Shown: one piece after another, positions 1 to 8,741 of the stretch
Position numbering within the stretch: the stretch's first letter is position 1
How the letters are laid out: every line of letters starts with the position of its first letter
Source: Planobispora rosea
Lineage (GTDB): Bacteria > Actinomycetota > Actinomycetes > Streptosporangiales > Streptosporangiaceae
NCBI RefSeq assembly: GCF_014648175.1
Contig: NZ_BMQP01000009.1
Coordinates: 167,524 to 231,523 of the forward strand
Direction of reading: 5' to 3'
Length of the DNA stretch: 64,000 nt
Made by a program: the position numbers and the translations under genes
The notes under the pieces: model-generated
What the model was told of the DNA's origin: nothing
Databases searched by the model: none
What the model saw: the letters and a program-made list of their open reading frames with translations, nothing else

Positions 1-146
1 AGCGGGGCGGCCAGCTCGACTTCGTCGGCTACGCCGTGGAGCGGCCGGACGAGCCCGCCCTGGTGATCTATTTCTGCGCGCCGAGCCGCTGCGATGACTC
101 TCTGGCCAACCGGCTGATACGGAGCGTGTCCTTCCCGGCGTCGTGA
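1..146 (+). CDS. 3' end of an unidentified protein (partial)
   Basis: An open frame enters from the left edge (first full codon at base 3) and stops with TGA at 144-146, giving about 47 C-terminal residues. It holds two Cys spaced by four residues (CAPSRC) and ends SFPAS. The family is not recognisable from this tail. The next gene on the same strand starts 82 bases later, so the two need not be one operon. Confidence 0.55.
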   Translation, partial: RGGQLDFVGYAVERPDEPALVIYFCAPSRCDDSLANRLIRSVSFPAS

Positions 147-228
147 CCACTTGTAGGCCACTTGCAAGCGGCTTGTCTGGGCGTTTTGTCCTATATGCAC
201 GGAAGGTGGGAAGGGCTAGTCTCCCCGC

Positions 229-1389
229 ATGGTGGTTCCCTCCCCGCTTCTCCGGCACCTCCGCACGGTGCCGAGGGTCGATCTGCTGATCGGGGTGTCG
301 ATCATCGCTCTCGGCACACTCGAGGCGTTCACCGTCGCGGCCGAGTACGGTGCGGCGCGGACGCCCGAGCTGCGGTGGATCGGCCAGGCCCTCGTCACCG
401 GCCTGCTCGTCTGGTTCCGCCGCAGGGCGCCGGTCGCGGCCTTCATCCTCATGATCCTCGCCCAGTACGCCTGGCACCGGCAGGGGTACGAGCACTGCCA
501 GGTCTGGCAGCTCTTCTCCCTCCTGCTCGTCTTCCACACCGTCGGCGCCGAGCTGCCGTTCCGCCCCGGCCTGGCCTGGGCCGTCACCGGCATCCTCGTC
601 TTCGACTCCGGAGCGGTCGACCACCGGTGGCTCCCGCTGGAGGAGGTCATCTTCCTGACCGTGGTCTTCGGCGCCGCCTACCTCACCGGCCTGGCGCTGC
701 GGGCCCACGCCGTACGGGCCCGCCGCCTGGCCGAGCACGCCGTACGACTGGAACGTGACAGGGAGCGCCGCGCCGCCGAGGCCGTCGCCGAGGAACGGGT
801 CCGCATCGCCCGCGAGCTCCACGACGTCGTCGCGCACAGCGTGAGCATGATGGTGATGCAGGCCGGGCTGCTGCGCCGCCGGGGCGGCGGGGACGAGAAC
901 GCGCTGCGCGGCATCGAACGCTCGGGCCGGGAGGCCGTCGAGGAGCTGCGCGTCATGCTCGGCGCGTTGCGCATGCCGCTGGACGAGTCCATCCCCCAGG
1001 CCGGGCTGGACCAGCTCGCCACCACGGTGGACACCCTCGTCTCCACGGGCCTGCGGATCACGCTGGAGGTCACCGGCGAGCCGGTACGGCTCCCGCCGGG
1101 CCTGGACCTGTCCGCCTACCGCATCGCGCAGGAGGCGCTCACCAACGCCGTCAAGCACGCGGGCGACTCCGCCATCGCGATCCGCGTCGCCTACCACGAC
1201 GGCTCCGTCGAGCTGGAGGTCCTGGACGAGGGCGGCGGCGCCCCGTCCGGGCTGTCGACCGGCAACGGCCTCATCGGCATGCGCGAGCGCGCCGAGCTGT
1301 TCGGCGGCACTTTCGAGGCGGGCCCGCGCGCCGGGGGCGGGTTCCGGGTCCACGCACGGCTGCCGATCTTCCAGGAGGTTCTCGCATGA
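229..1389 (+). CDS. Membrane sensor histidine kinase, NarL/DesK class
   Basis: 386 aa. The first ~160 residues hold four to five hydrophobic segments, so it is a membrane sensor without a recognisable ligand domain. A linker helix leads to the HisKA_3 dimerisation motif RIARELHDVVAHS with phospho-acceptor His198, then an HATPase_c domain with the N box QEALTNAVKHAG and a C-terminal GLIGMRERAELFGG motif. Its stop overlaps the start of the response regulator by four bases (ATGA), so the two are translationally coupled and form a cognate pair. The signal and target genes cannot be read from the sequence; the neighbouring membrane protein at 2084-2776 is on the other strand. Confidence 0.93.
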   Translation: MVVPSPLLRHLRTVPRVDLLIGVSIIALGTLEAFTVAAEYGAARTPELRWIGQALVTGLLVWFRRRAPVAAFILMILAQYAWHRQGYEHCQVWQLFSLLLVFHTVGAELPFRPGLAWAVTGILVFDSGAVDHRWLPLEEVIFLTVVFGAAYLTGLALRAHAVRARRLAEHAVRLERDRERRAAEAVAEERVRIARELHDVVAHSVSMMVMQAGLLRRRGGGDENALRGIERSGREAVEELRVMLGALRMPLDESIPQAGLDQLATTVDTLVSTGLRITLEVTGEPVRLPPGLDLSAYRIAQEALTNAVKHAGDSAIAIRVAYHDGSVELEVLDEGGGAPSGLSTGNGLIGMRERAELFGGTFEAGPRAGGGFRVHARLPIFQEVLA

Positions 1390-2051
1390 CCGCCATCCGC
1401 ATTGTGATCGCCGACGACCAGGCGATGGTCCGCGCCGGGCTCCGGCTCGTCGTGGAGAGCGAACCCGGCATGGAGGTGGTCGGCGAGGCCCCGGACGGCC
1501 TGGAGGCCGTGGCGGCGGCCCGCCGCACGCGCCCGGACATCGTCCTGATGGACATCTCCATGCCGCGCATGGACGGTCTCACCGCGGCCCGGCAGTTGCT
1601 CGACCAGCCGGACCCGCCCAAGGTCGTCATGTTGACCACCTTCGACACCGATGAGAACCTCTACGCCGCCCTGCGCGCGGGCACCAGCGGTTTCCTGCTC
1701 AAGGTCTCCCCGCCCGAGCAGCTGGTGGAGGCCATCCGCGTGGTGGTCGGGGGCGACGCCCTGCTGGACCCGGCGGTGACCACCCGGGTGATCGCCTCCT
1801 TCGCCGGCCGCCACGAACCCGCGCCCCCGCCCCAGCTCGCCGAGCTGACCCCGCGCGAGCTGGAGGTGCTGTGTTTCCTGGCCCGGGGCATGACCAACGC
1901 CGAGATCGCGCGCGAGCTCTTCGTCGGCGAGGCCACGGTCAAGACCCACGTGGCGAGGGTGCTGATGAAGCTGCACCTGCGGGACCGGGCCCAGGCGGTG
2001 GTGTTCGCCTACGAGTCGGGCGTGGTGCGGCCGGGCGCCGCCATCGCGTAG
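1386..2051 (+). CDS. Two-component response regulator, NarL/LuxR family
   Basis: 221 aa. Residues 1-120 are a receiver domain with the acidic pair DD at 10-11, phospho-acceptor Asp56 in LMDISMP and the late Lys in FLLKVS. Residues ~150-215 are a LuxR-type HTH with a canonical recognition helix (GEATVKTHVARVLMKL). Partner of the kinase directly upstream (four-base overlap). It is clearly paralogous to the C-terminal half of the fused regulator at 62297-63802, which has lost the conserved recognition-helix residues present here. Confidence 0.95.
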   Translation: MTAIRIVIADDQAMVRAGLRLVVESEPGMEVVGEAPDGLEAVAAARRTRPDIVLMDISMPRMDGLTAARQLLDQPDPPKVVMLTTFDTDENLYAALRAGTSGFLLKVSPPEQLVEAIRVVVGGDALLDPAVTTRVIASFAGRHEPAPPPQLAELTPRELEVLCFLARGMTNAEIARELFVGEATVKTHVARVLMKLHLRDRAQAVVFAYESGVVRPGAAIA

Positions 2052-2065
2052 CAGAACGGGCATGA

Positions 2066-2099
2066 GAAGGCCGCCGGGCGGGCTCAGCCCGCGGCCTTC
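2066..2099. terminator. Stem-loop between convergent genes
   Basis: GAAGGCCG pairs with CGGCCTTC and, inside a one-base bulge, CGGGC pairs with GCCCG around a seven-base loop. It lies just after the response regulator stop and covers the last codons of the convergent membrane gene, so it probably terminates both transcripts. There is no T-tract on the plus strand, which is common for GC-rich actinomycetes. Confidence 0.55.
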
Positions 2100-2776
2100 G
2101 CGTGCTCCGGCGCGGTACGGGCGGCCGGGTAGTAGGAGATCCACTCCTCGCGGCTCATCCTGAGCATCTTCACGCCGAGCCGGCCCAGCGCGATCACCGG
2201 GATGCCCCAGAGCACCACGGTCGCCGGGCCGTACGGAACCGCCATTGAGGTGCCGTAGCCGATCGCCAGGACGAGCGGGACCCACCAGTGGGCGAACCCG
2301 GCCCGCCAGACGCCGACCGCCAGGACCGGCGTGCCGAAGATGGCGAAGAAGATCCAGGGCATCTGGAAGCCGAAGACGACGCCGGGCAGGTTCACCATCT
2401 CGTCCATGATGCGGGTGGCCTCCTCGGGCGCGTAGTGCCGCCCGAGCCACCACTCCACCGGGTCGGCCATGAGCAGGCCCGAGGCGTTGATGTAGCCGAG
2501 GATGACGAGCGGTCCCGCGATGTGCCCGAACACCGTCGCCCGGCGGCGCATCACGTGCAGCAGGCCGAGGGCCGCCAGGGCCATCAGCAGGTACGCCCAG
2601 TGGTACATGACCGACTGGACCTGGGCGAGGACGGGGTTGTCACCGAAGCTGACCGCCTCGCGCTCGTCGCCCCAGGTGCCGGGGTCGAGGATGACGGCGA
2701 CGGCCTGGAGCAGCGGGGCGACGATCAGCAGCACGCCGGAGGCGACGCGCCGGAAGTCGGCGGAGTCCTTGAACAT
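2084..2776 (-). CDS. Polytopic membrane protein of unknown function
   Basis: 230 aa with about six hydrophobic segments (near residues 14-30, 57-75, 85-103, 130-152, 163-180 and 183-200) and a short basic C-terminal tail. Two His-Trp pairs sit near membrane borders (YHW, AHWW). I do not recognise a family; the composition fits small actinomycete integral membrane proteins of the DUF4386-like kind, but this is a guess. It is transcribed towards the two-component pair and away from gdhA, as a single gene. Confidence 0.8.
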   Translation of the reverse strand: MFKDSADFRRVASGVLLIVAPLLQAVAVILDPGTWGDEREAVSFGDNPVLAQVQSVMYHWAYLLMALAALGLLHVMRRRATVFGHIAGPLVILGYINASGLLMADPVEWWLGRHYAPEEATRIMDEMVNLPGVVFGFQMPWIFFAIFGTPVLAVGVWRAGFAHWWVPLVLAIGYGTSMAVPYGPATVVLWGIPVIALGRLGVKMLRMSREEWISYYPAARTAPEHAKAAG

Positions 2777-2938
2777 AGGGGTTTCCTTGCTGTGCGCTGG
2801 CCTGAGCAGGCCTTACGCCGGAGAAGGTAGTCCGCGCAACCACCTCCGGTCGTCCGCCGCGGGGCTGATCCGGGGTCCCCCGCTGGGGTAGGGGCGGCTT
2901 GTCCAGGGGGTGACGGAGGGCGCGTCCGTCCGATCTCA

Positions 2939-4382
<1,444 letters not shown>

Positions 4383-4399
4383 CCCGGGTACGGGCTCAC

Positions 4400-4456
4400 C
4401 GATCACGGCGATAGTGCGGGATCCGCCCGCGGAACGATGCGCTGTCGCCGTGATCG
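4400..4456. terminator. Long nested inverted repeat between convergent genes
   Basis: Arms 4400-4414 (CGATCACGGCGATAG) and 4442-4456 are inverted copies with one G:T mismatch. The 27-base loop contains its own hairpin GCGGG/CCCGC (4416-4420 with 4426-4430). It lies between gdhA and the convergent phosphotransferase and may act as a bidirectional terminator; no T-tract follows. Confidence 0.5.
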
Positions 4457-4484
4457 ACGGCGTGCCCCCGTCATCCGGTGATGT

Positions 4485-5432
4485 TCAGGGGGTGACCGCC
4501 CGCCGGATCCCGGCGAGCGAGGCCGTCAGGAGGCGGTCACGGCCGGTGGACTCCGCGTAATCGGCGAGGGCCGCGCACAGGAACACCGCCAGGACCCGCG
4601 CGGCCGTCTCGCGTTCCGGGCCGAGCGGACGCCCGTAGGCCGCCAGCAGCGCCGTACGGGCCGCCCCGGAGAAACCCGCGTAGGCCAGCGAGAGGTCCAC
4701 CGCGGGGTCGGCCCGGGAAAGGTCGCCCCAGTCGATGACGCCGGTCGCCCGGCCGTCCGGGCCGACCAGCAGGTGCCTCAGGTGCAGGTCGCCGTGGACG
4801 ACCACGGCGGGGCCGGGCGGCGGATCCGCCCTCTCTCCCTCGGCCAGGAGCCGTTCGACGGCCGGATCCGGCCGCCACACGCCGCGGCGGGCGAGCCTGT
4901 CCAGCCGCTCCCGGGCCATCGGCGCCCGCACGCCGGGATCGCCCCGGCGCATCGGATCGACGGGCAGCGCGGAACCCGCCCCGGCGGCCGGGCCCGGATC
5001 GTGCAGGGCGCGCAGGAACGCGCCGAGATCGGCGGCGGCCCGCACCTGCCCGGCCGCCGGGAGGCCGGCCTCGGCCAGCTCCCGGCCGGGGATGAGCTCC
5101 GCGCCCCAGAACGGCCACGGGTAGGAGCCGCTGGGACGCCCGATCCGGGTGGGAACCGGCAGCGCCAGCGGCAGCCCCGGAGCGAGGGCGGGCAGGGTGG
5201 CGATCTCCCGCTCGACGCCGGGCAGCGCGACGGCGCGGCGCGGGAACCGGAACACCCACCGCCCGCCGACGAGATGGACGGTGTTGTCCCAGCCGGTGGC
5301 GAGCAACGCGACCGGCGCACCGCGGAGATCGGGGAACTGCTCACCCACCAGCGCCGCCGCGTCGGCCTCTCCGATGTCGTGCTCGGCCGCCCACTCGGCT
5401 CCGGAGGCGACCCCCCGGCTGTTGATCGTCAC
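4485..5432 (-). CDS. APH-family phosphotransferase, macrolide-kinase-like
   Basis: 315 aa with a GTG start. It has the aminoglycoside phosphotransferase fold: an N-terminal lobe beginning near WDNTVHLVGGRWVFRFPRR and the Brenner motif HGDLHLRHLL followed by GVIDWGD, the Mg-binding motif. The usual Asn of HGDxHxxN is His here, as in macrolide 2'-phosphotransferases (Mph, HGDLHPGH). It should phosphorylate a hydroxyl of a small molecule with ATP or GTP; resistance is possible but not shown. Convergent with gdhA; the anti-sigma-like gene lies 76 bases upstream on the same strand. Confidence 0.85.
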   Translation of the reverse strand: MTINSRGVASGAEWAAEHDIGEADAAALVGEQFPDLRGAPVALLATGWDNTVHLVGGRWVFRFPRRAVALPGVEREIATLPALAPGLPLALPVPTRIGRPSGSYPWPFWGAELIPGRELAEAGLPAAGQVRAAADLGAFLRALHDPGPAAGAGSALPVDPMRRGDPGVRAPMARERLDRLARRGVWRPDPAVERLLAEGERADPPPGPAVVVHGDLHLRHLLVGPDGRATGVIDWGDLSRADPAVDLSLAYAGFSGAARTALLAAYGRPLGPERETAARVLAVFLCAALADYAESTGRDRLLTASLAGIRRAVTP

Positions 5433-5488
5433 GGCCGTCAGGCTACCCCGCGCGTGCCGTACGGAGACGGGCCGAGCGCCTGGACGGT

Positions 5489-5524
5489 CGTCACGCGTAC
5501 GGCATCCGTCACGCGTACCGCATC
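5489..5524 (-). repeat. 18-bp tandem duplication across the stop codon of the anti-sigma-like gene
   Basis: Two adjacent 18-bp copies (5489-5506 and 5507-5524), 17 of 18 bases identical, of CGTCACGCGTACSGCATC. The stop codon of the gene at 5509-5964 lies in the second copy and is repeated in frame in the first. Confidence 0.85.
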
Positions 5525-5964
5525 ACCGGGTCGGGGGAGGCGTCGAGGACGCACCACACGGTGCGGCCCAGGATGCCGCGGTCGCGCACGCCCCAGCGCC
5601 CCCTGGAGAGCTCGCGGACGATGGTCAGGCCGCGGCCGCACTCCGCGTCCTCCGGCACGGTGTCGAAGGCACGTGGCCAGGAGAAGTCTCCGCCCGGGTC
5701 GGTGACCTCCAGGTAGAGGAGGTTCGTCACCCGGGTGAGGGTGAGCACGATCAGGCTCCCCGCCCGGCCGCGGTCGGCGTGCACGGCCGCGTTGGTGACG
5801 AGTTCGGAGGTCGCCAGCCGTACGTTCTCGTAGGCCCGGTGATCCGCGCCGATCCACTCCCGTACGCAGGCGCGGGCCTGCGCGGTGGACGCGGGATCGA
5901 GGGCCAGACAGGCCTCCCCGAGGATCTCGGCCTCGACGCCTTCAGGAACGATTACCGAATTCAT
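5509..5964 (-). CDS. RsbW-like ATP-binding (anti-sigma type) protein
   Basis: 151 aa. A single HATPase_c_2 domain: the N box LATSELVTNAAVHA, the D box EVTDPGGDFSWP and the G box ECGRGLTIVRELSRGRWGVR. This family includes RsbW-type Ser/Thr kinases that bind sigma factors, and the short stand-alone proteins of Streptomyces. It sits divergent from an XRE/DUF5753 regulator and DUF397 gene, the standard WhiJ/abaA-type gene set of actinomycetes, so a role in developmental or antibiotic regulation is likely. The sigma factor or other partner is not in the window. Confidence 0.85.
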   Translation of the reverse strand: MNSVIVPEGVEAEILGEACLALDPASTAQARACVREWIGADHRAYENVRLATSELVTNAAVHADRGRAGSLIVLTLTRVTNLLYLEVTDPGGDFSWPRAFDTVPEDAECGRGLTIVRELSRGRWGVRDRGILGRTVWCVLDASPDPVMRYA

Positions 5965-6067
5965 CTCTACCTGCTCGGTGGCCGGTTTTCTGATTTGTCT
6001 TCTGAGGATCGCACCGTGCGGCTACCGTCTGTATCGGAATGACCACAGCCCATGTTCAACGCTTTCT

Positions 6068-6088
6068 GTGAAACCATCGGTGAAACGG
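6068..6088 (+). promoter_or_regulatory. GTGAAAC direct repeats before the XRE regulator
   Basis: Two GTGAAAC heptamers, 12 bases apart, lie directly before the ribosome site (GGAGG) of the XRE gene. The position suits autoregulation by the XRE protein; this is inference from placement. Confidence 0.3.
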
Positions 6089-6101
6089 AGGTGACGAGGG
6101 G

Positions 6102-6935
6102 ATGCCGAAGCCCAGGGAGCTCGACCCCAGCACCTCGCCGATCGCCTTTTTCGGCTACGAGCTGCGGCGCTATCGGCAGGAGGCGGGGCTGACCCAGTCG
6201 AAGCTGGCCAGCAGGGCGGGGTTCGCACTGGGCACGATCTCGATGGCGGAGACCGGACGGCGGCCTCCGACCGAGGATTTCGCACGGCGGTGCGACGAGG
6301 CGCTGGGGGCCGACGGCGCCCTCATCCGGATCAAGGAGATGATCGACAACGTCGCGGCCCGGCTGCCCGCGTGGTTCCGCCCCTGGGCGGAGATCGAGCA
6401 GGCCGCGGAGAGCCTGCGCACGTGGGAGCCGCTCATCGTGCCGGGCCTGCTGCAGACGGAGGACTACGCGCGGGTGCTCTTCAGCGGCGAGCCCCGCGCG
6501 TCGGCCGGGGGAGTGGAGCGGGACGTGGCCGCCCGGATGGAGCGTCAGCGCGTCCTGGAACGGGAGGACCCGCCCATGCTCTGGGTCGTCATGGACGAGG
6601 GCGTGCTCGCCCGGCGCATCGGGGACGACGCCGTCATGGCGGCGCAGCTCGACCGCCTGCTCCAGGTGGCGGGCCTGCCGCACGTCACCCTCCAGGTGCT
6701 GCCCTCCGACGCGGGCAGCACCGTCGGGCTGCTGGGCGGGTTCGTCATTGCGCAGAGCCGGGGGTTTGCCAATACTGTTTACATGGAGTCGGCCGGCCAG
6801 GGTCAAGTCACCGACAGGCCCGACGACGTGGCGGATATCACGACCAAATACGAGGCGATCCGCGCCGAGGCCCTTCCTCAGAGGGCTTCGCTGAAGCTCA
6901 TTCGGGAGATGAAGCACCGATGGATCGGGAACTGA
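6102..6935 (+). CDS. XRE regulator with DUF5753 (WhiJ-like)
   Basis: 277 aa. Residues ~18-72 are a Cro/C1-type HTH (YRQEAGLTQSKLASRAGF, then TISMAETGRRPP). Residues ~95-270 match DUF5753, with the marker EPLIVPGLLQTEDYARVLF near the start and MKHRW at the end. Such proteins (S. coelicolor WhiJ and many paralogues) act with a small DUF397 partner, in a manner compared to antitoxin/toxin pairs, and control development or secondary metabolism. The DUF397 gene overlaps its 3' end by 16 bases and an RsbW-like gene diverges upstream, completing the three-gene module. Confidence 0.92.
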   Translation: MPKPRELDPSTSPIAFFGYELRRYRQEAGLTQSKLASRAGFALGTISMAETGRRPPTEDFARRCDEALGADGALIRIKEMIDNVAARLPAWFRPWAEIEQAAESLRTWEPLIVPGLLQTEDYARVLFSGEPRASAGGVERDVAARMERQRVLEREDPPMLWVVMDEGVLARRIGDDAVMAAQLDRLLQVAGLPHVTLQVLPSDAGSTVGLLGGFVIAQSRGFANTVYMESAGQGQVTDRPDDVADITTKYEAIRAEALPQRASLKLIREMKHRWIGN

Positions 6936-7123
6936 ACGAGGCCGTGTGGGTGAAGTCGCCGTTCTCCGGCGGTAACGGCGGTAACTGTGTGGAGATAGCC
7001 AGACTGTCGGGCGGGCGGGTCGGCGTCCGCGACAGCAAGGATCGGTCTGGTCCGGCACTGGTGTTCACTCCGTCCGAGTGGACCGCTTTCACCCGCTGGA
7101 TCCGTACGGACGACACGGTCTGA
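6920..7123 (+). CDS. DUF397 small protein
   Basis: 67 aa, start ATG at 6920 inside the 3' end of the WhiJ-like gene (16-base overlap, different frame). It shows the DUF397 marks: W-x-KSPFSGGNGGNCVEIA near residue 10, then VGVRDSKDRSGPALVF and a final FTPSEWTAFTRWIR. DUF397 proteins are partners of WhiJ-type regulators. The size and order are as expected for the module. Confidence 0.93.
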   Translation: MDRELNEAVWVKSPFSGGNGGNCVEIARLSGGRVGVRDSKDRSGPALVFTPSEWTAFTRWIRTDDTV

Positions 7124-7130
7124 GCACATC

Positions 7131-7170
7131 CCGTACGGCCGCGCGCCGGGTCCGGCGTGCGGCCGTACGG
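7131..7170. terminator. 19-bp stem hairpin between convergent genes
   Basis: CCGTACGGCCGC at 7131 pairs with GCGGCCGTACGG ending at 7170, continuing inward to a 19-bp stem with one G:T pair and almost no loop. It lies between the DUF397 gene and the convergent secreted-protein gene, and so is a good bidirectional terminator despite lacking a T-run. Confidence 0.7.
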
Positions 7171-7174
7171 CTGA

Positions 7175-7218
7175 GATCCGCGAGAGGTGGTCAACGATCC
7201 GTGGGAGAGGCGGTCAAC
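7175..7218 (-). repeat. Imperfect tandem duplication (21/23 bp) across the stop codon of the secreted-protein gene
   Basis: GATCCGCGAGAGGTGGTCAAC (7175-7195) in two parts (GATCCG, GAGAGG-N-GGTCAAC) recurs at 7196-7218 with a two-base insertion and two changes. The stop codon of the gene at 7214-7519 is in the second copy; an equivalent TCA is at 7191-7193. Confidence 0.75.
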
Positions 7219-7519
7219 GCGTTTCCACCCAGATGCTGACGATCTGGTGCGGGGTGATGCCGGTGACCGAGGCGGTCCCGGCCGGCTGCCAGGGGCCGAT
7301 GATCGGGATCAGGCCGACTTCGGGGAGGAAGTGGCGCTGCAGGACCCGGATCCGGTGCTCGCCCGTCCCGGTGGCGCAGTAGCTGGAGGCCTGAAGCCCG
7401 CTGACCTGGTGGCTGCAGTCGGTGGGGGCGGCCGAGGCGGCGGTGGCCGTCCCGGTGACCAGCGCGGTGGCCGCGAGCGCGGTCGCCGAGACGAGTGTCG
7501 TCCATCTTCTCACGTTCAT
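7214..7519 (-). CDS. Small secreted protein, unknown function
   Basis: 101 aa counting from the ATG at 7519, chosen because it opens a classical signal peptide: MNVRRW, a hydrophobic run rich in Ala/Thr, and cleavage near ASAAPT (residue ~30). A longer frame reaches 7672 but that part reads as non-coding. The mature part (~70 residues) has two Cys (TDCSHQ and SYCATG), likely one disulfide, and ends IVSIWVETR. No family recognised. An AT-rich region with a perfect inverted repeat lies about 120 bases upstream. Confidence 0.75.
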   Translation of the reverse strand: MNVRRWTTLVSATALAATALVTGTATAASAAPTDCSHQVSGLQASSYCATGTGEHRIRVLQRHFLPEVGLIPIIGPWQPAGTASVTGITPHQIVSIWVETR

Positions 7520-7640
7520 GCAGGACTCCCTGGGGGATGGCGAGGCCGGGCGCATGGAGATGTCGGGCGCGCGGAGCTCGGGCGCGCGATGAGCTCCGCT
7601 GGGCGGGGACGGATCGCCGCAGCGACCAGCACCTATTTCA

Positions 7641-7655
7641 TAGGAAAGTTTCCTA
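7641..7655. promoter_or_regulatory. Perfect inverted repeat TAGGAAA-G-TTTCCTA in AT-rich promoter region
   Basis: A 7-bp perfect inverted repeat with one central base, inside the most AT-rich stretch near here. From memory, sites of this form precede secreted polysaccharide-degrading enzyme genes (such as chitosanases) in actinomycetes and bind ROK-type repressors. It faces the secreted-protein gene 122 bases away. Operator role is inferred. Confidence 0.5.
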
Positions 7656-7672
7656 AAAATTAAAGTAGTCAC

Positions 7673-8107
7673 ACCCCTGTGGCGCCGTCAACACTCTGGT
7701 GCGCACGGAGCAGGACGTACCGCCCAAGGGGAAGTCGCGGCATCTCGACGGGCGGCGGCCGGATGCCACGGGTGGTTCTCCCGGGACGGCCGGCGTCCAC
7801 AGCCGGCATGTGACCGCCGGCCGGCGGGACATCGGTGATCACGTAGTGGCCGTATCGCCGCACTCCCTGGTCTCGTCCGGCGAAATCGCAGGGTGCGGGC
7901 GGAATGCATTTCACAAGCCACTTCCCGATACCCGCCGGAAATCAATTTTGTGAACGGGGCCTCCGACGTGCGGGGAAGCCTCACCGGAAATCACCGTCCG
8001 TCTGAACACGAACGTTCGTGAAGGAGACCGGGGCCGCACGCGACCGCCGCTCGCCGGGTCACCACCTCGTAAGGTTTCACCGCCCGCCCCATGCCTACGC
8101 TTGACCC
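7673..8107. other. Intergenic region without a supportable gene
   Basis: About 430 bases. Frames open here on both strands lack ribosome sites and coding character. The stretch holds the promoter region of the secreted protein on the left and the palindrome at 8007-8020 on the right. Confidence 0.6.
8007..8020. promoter_or_regulatory. 14-bp perfect palindrome CACGAACGTTCGTG
   Basis: A perfect palindrome 88 bases before the thioredoxin-like lipoprotein gene. It resembles an SOS box (GAAC-N4-GTTC) but lacks the four-base spacer, so LexA is unlikely; a TetR- or MarR-type operator fits better. The downstream GTG has no clear ribosome site and a TACGCT hexamer about eight bases before it, so the mRNA may be leaderless. 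Confidence 0.35.
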
Positions 8108-8725
8108 GTGATCAGATCTCGTACGGCGGCCGCCCTCGCCGCGACCGTCCTGCTCGCCGCAGGCTGCGGCACCGGAGGGGACGACACCGCCACCCAGGCC
8201 CGCAGTGGCGAACCGTCGTCGGCGAGCACCGCGCCCGCCCCGGCCGCCACCTCCACCCCGTCCCCCGCGAGCGGAACAGGCGAGCCGTCCGAGTCGGCGA
8301 CGGCATCGAAGGCGCCCGTCCCGGAGGTCCTGACGTTCACCGCCAGGACCCTGGACGGCAAGACCTTCGAGGGGGCGAGCCTGGCGGGCAGGCCGGTGGT
8401 CTTCTGGTTCTGGGCCCCGTGGTGTCCCAAGTGCATGTCCGAGGCGCCCGCGGTCAAGGCCGCGGCCGGGAAGTACGGCGACGTCGCCTTCGTCGGCGTC
8501 GCGGGCCTCGACACCGAAGCCGCGATGAGGCAGTTCGTCCAGCGCACCGGGACCGGCGACATCGTGCAGCTCTCCGACGACAAGGGCGCGGTGTGGACCA
8601 GGCTGGGCGTCAGCCAGCAGTCCACGTTCGTGTTCATGAAGCCGGACGGCTCGACGGAGAAGGCATCGGGTCCGCTCGACTCCGGCGAGCTGAACGGGTA
8701 CGTCGAGAAGCTCCGCGCCGGATAG
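8108..8725 (+). CDS. TlpA/ResA-type thioredoxin-fold lipoprotein
   Basis: 205 aa, GTG start. The signal ends in the lipobox LAAGC with Cys20, so the protein is anchored outside the membrane. A Ser/Thr/Pro/Ala linker (residues 30-70) leads to a redoxin domain with the active site WAPWCPKC (Cys106, Cys109) and the cis-Pro-like region near QSTFVF. It should reduce or exchange disulfides of exported proteins. The CcdA-type electron carrier gene begins 16 bases downstream, which supports a shared electron path from cytoplasmic thioredoxin. Confidence 0.92.
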   Translation: MIRSRTAAALAATVLLAAGCGTGGDDTATQARSGEPSSASTAPAPAATSTPSPASGTGEPSESATASKAPVPEVLTFTARTLDGKTFEGASLAGRPVVFWFWAPWCPKCMSEAPAVKAAAGKYGDVAFVGVAGLDTEAAMRQFVQRTGTGDIVQLSDDKGAVWTRLGVSQQSTFVFMKPDGSTEKASGPLDSGELNGYVEKLRAG

Positions 8726-8741
8726 CGCCGGGACAGCCCTG

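Noticed and set aside
7699..7953. 84-aa plus-strand frame in the gap before the TlpA-like gene
   Set aside because: No ribosome site and no coding character; charged and Pro-rich sequence of random type.
8007..8020. SOS (LexA) box
   Set aside because: GAAC and GTTC are directly joined; the four-base spacer of actinobacterial LexA boxes is missing.
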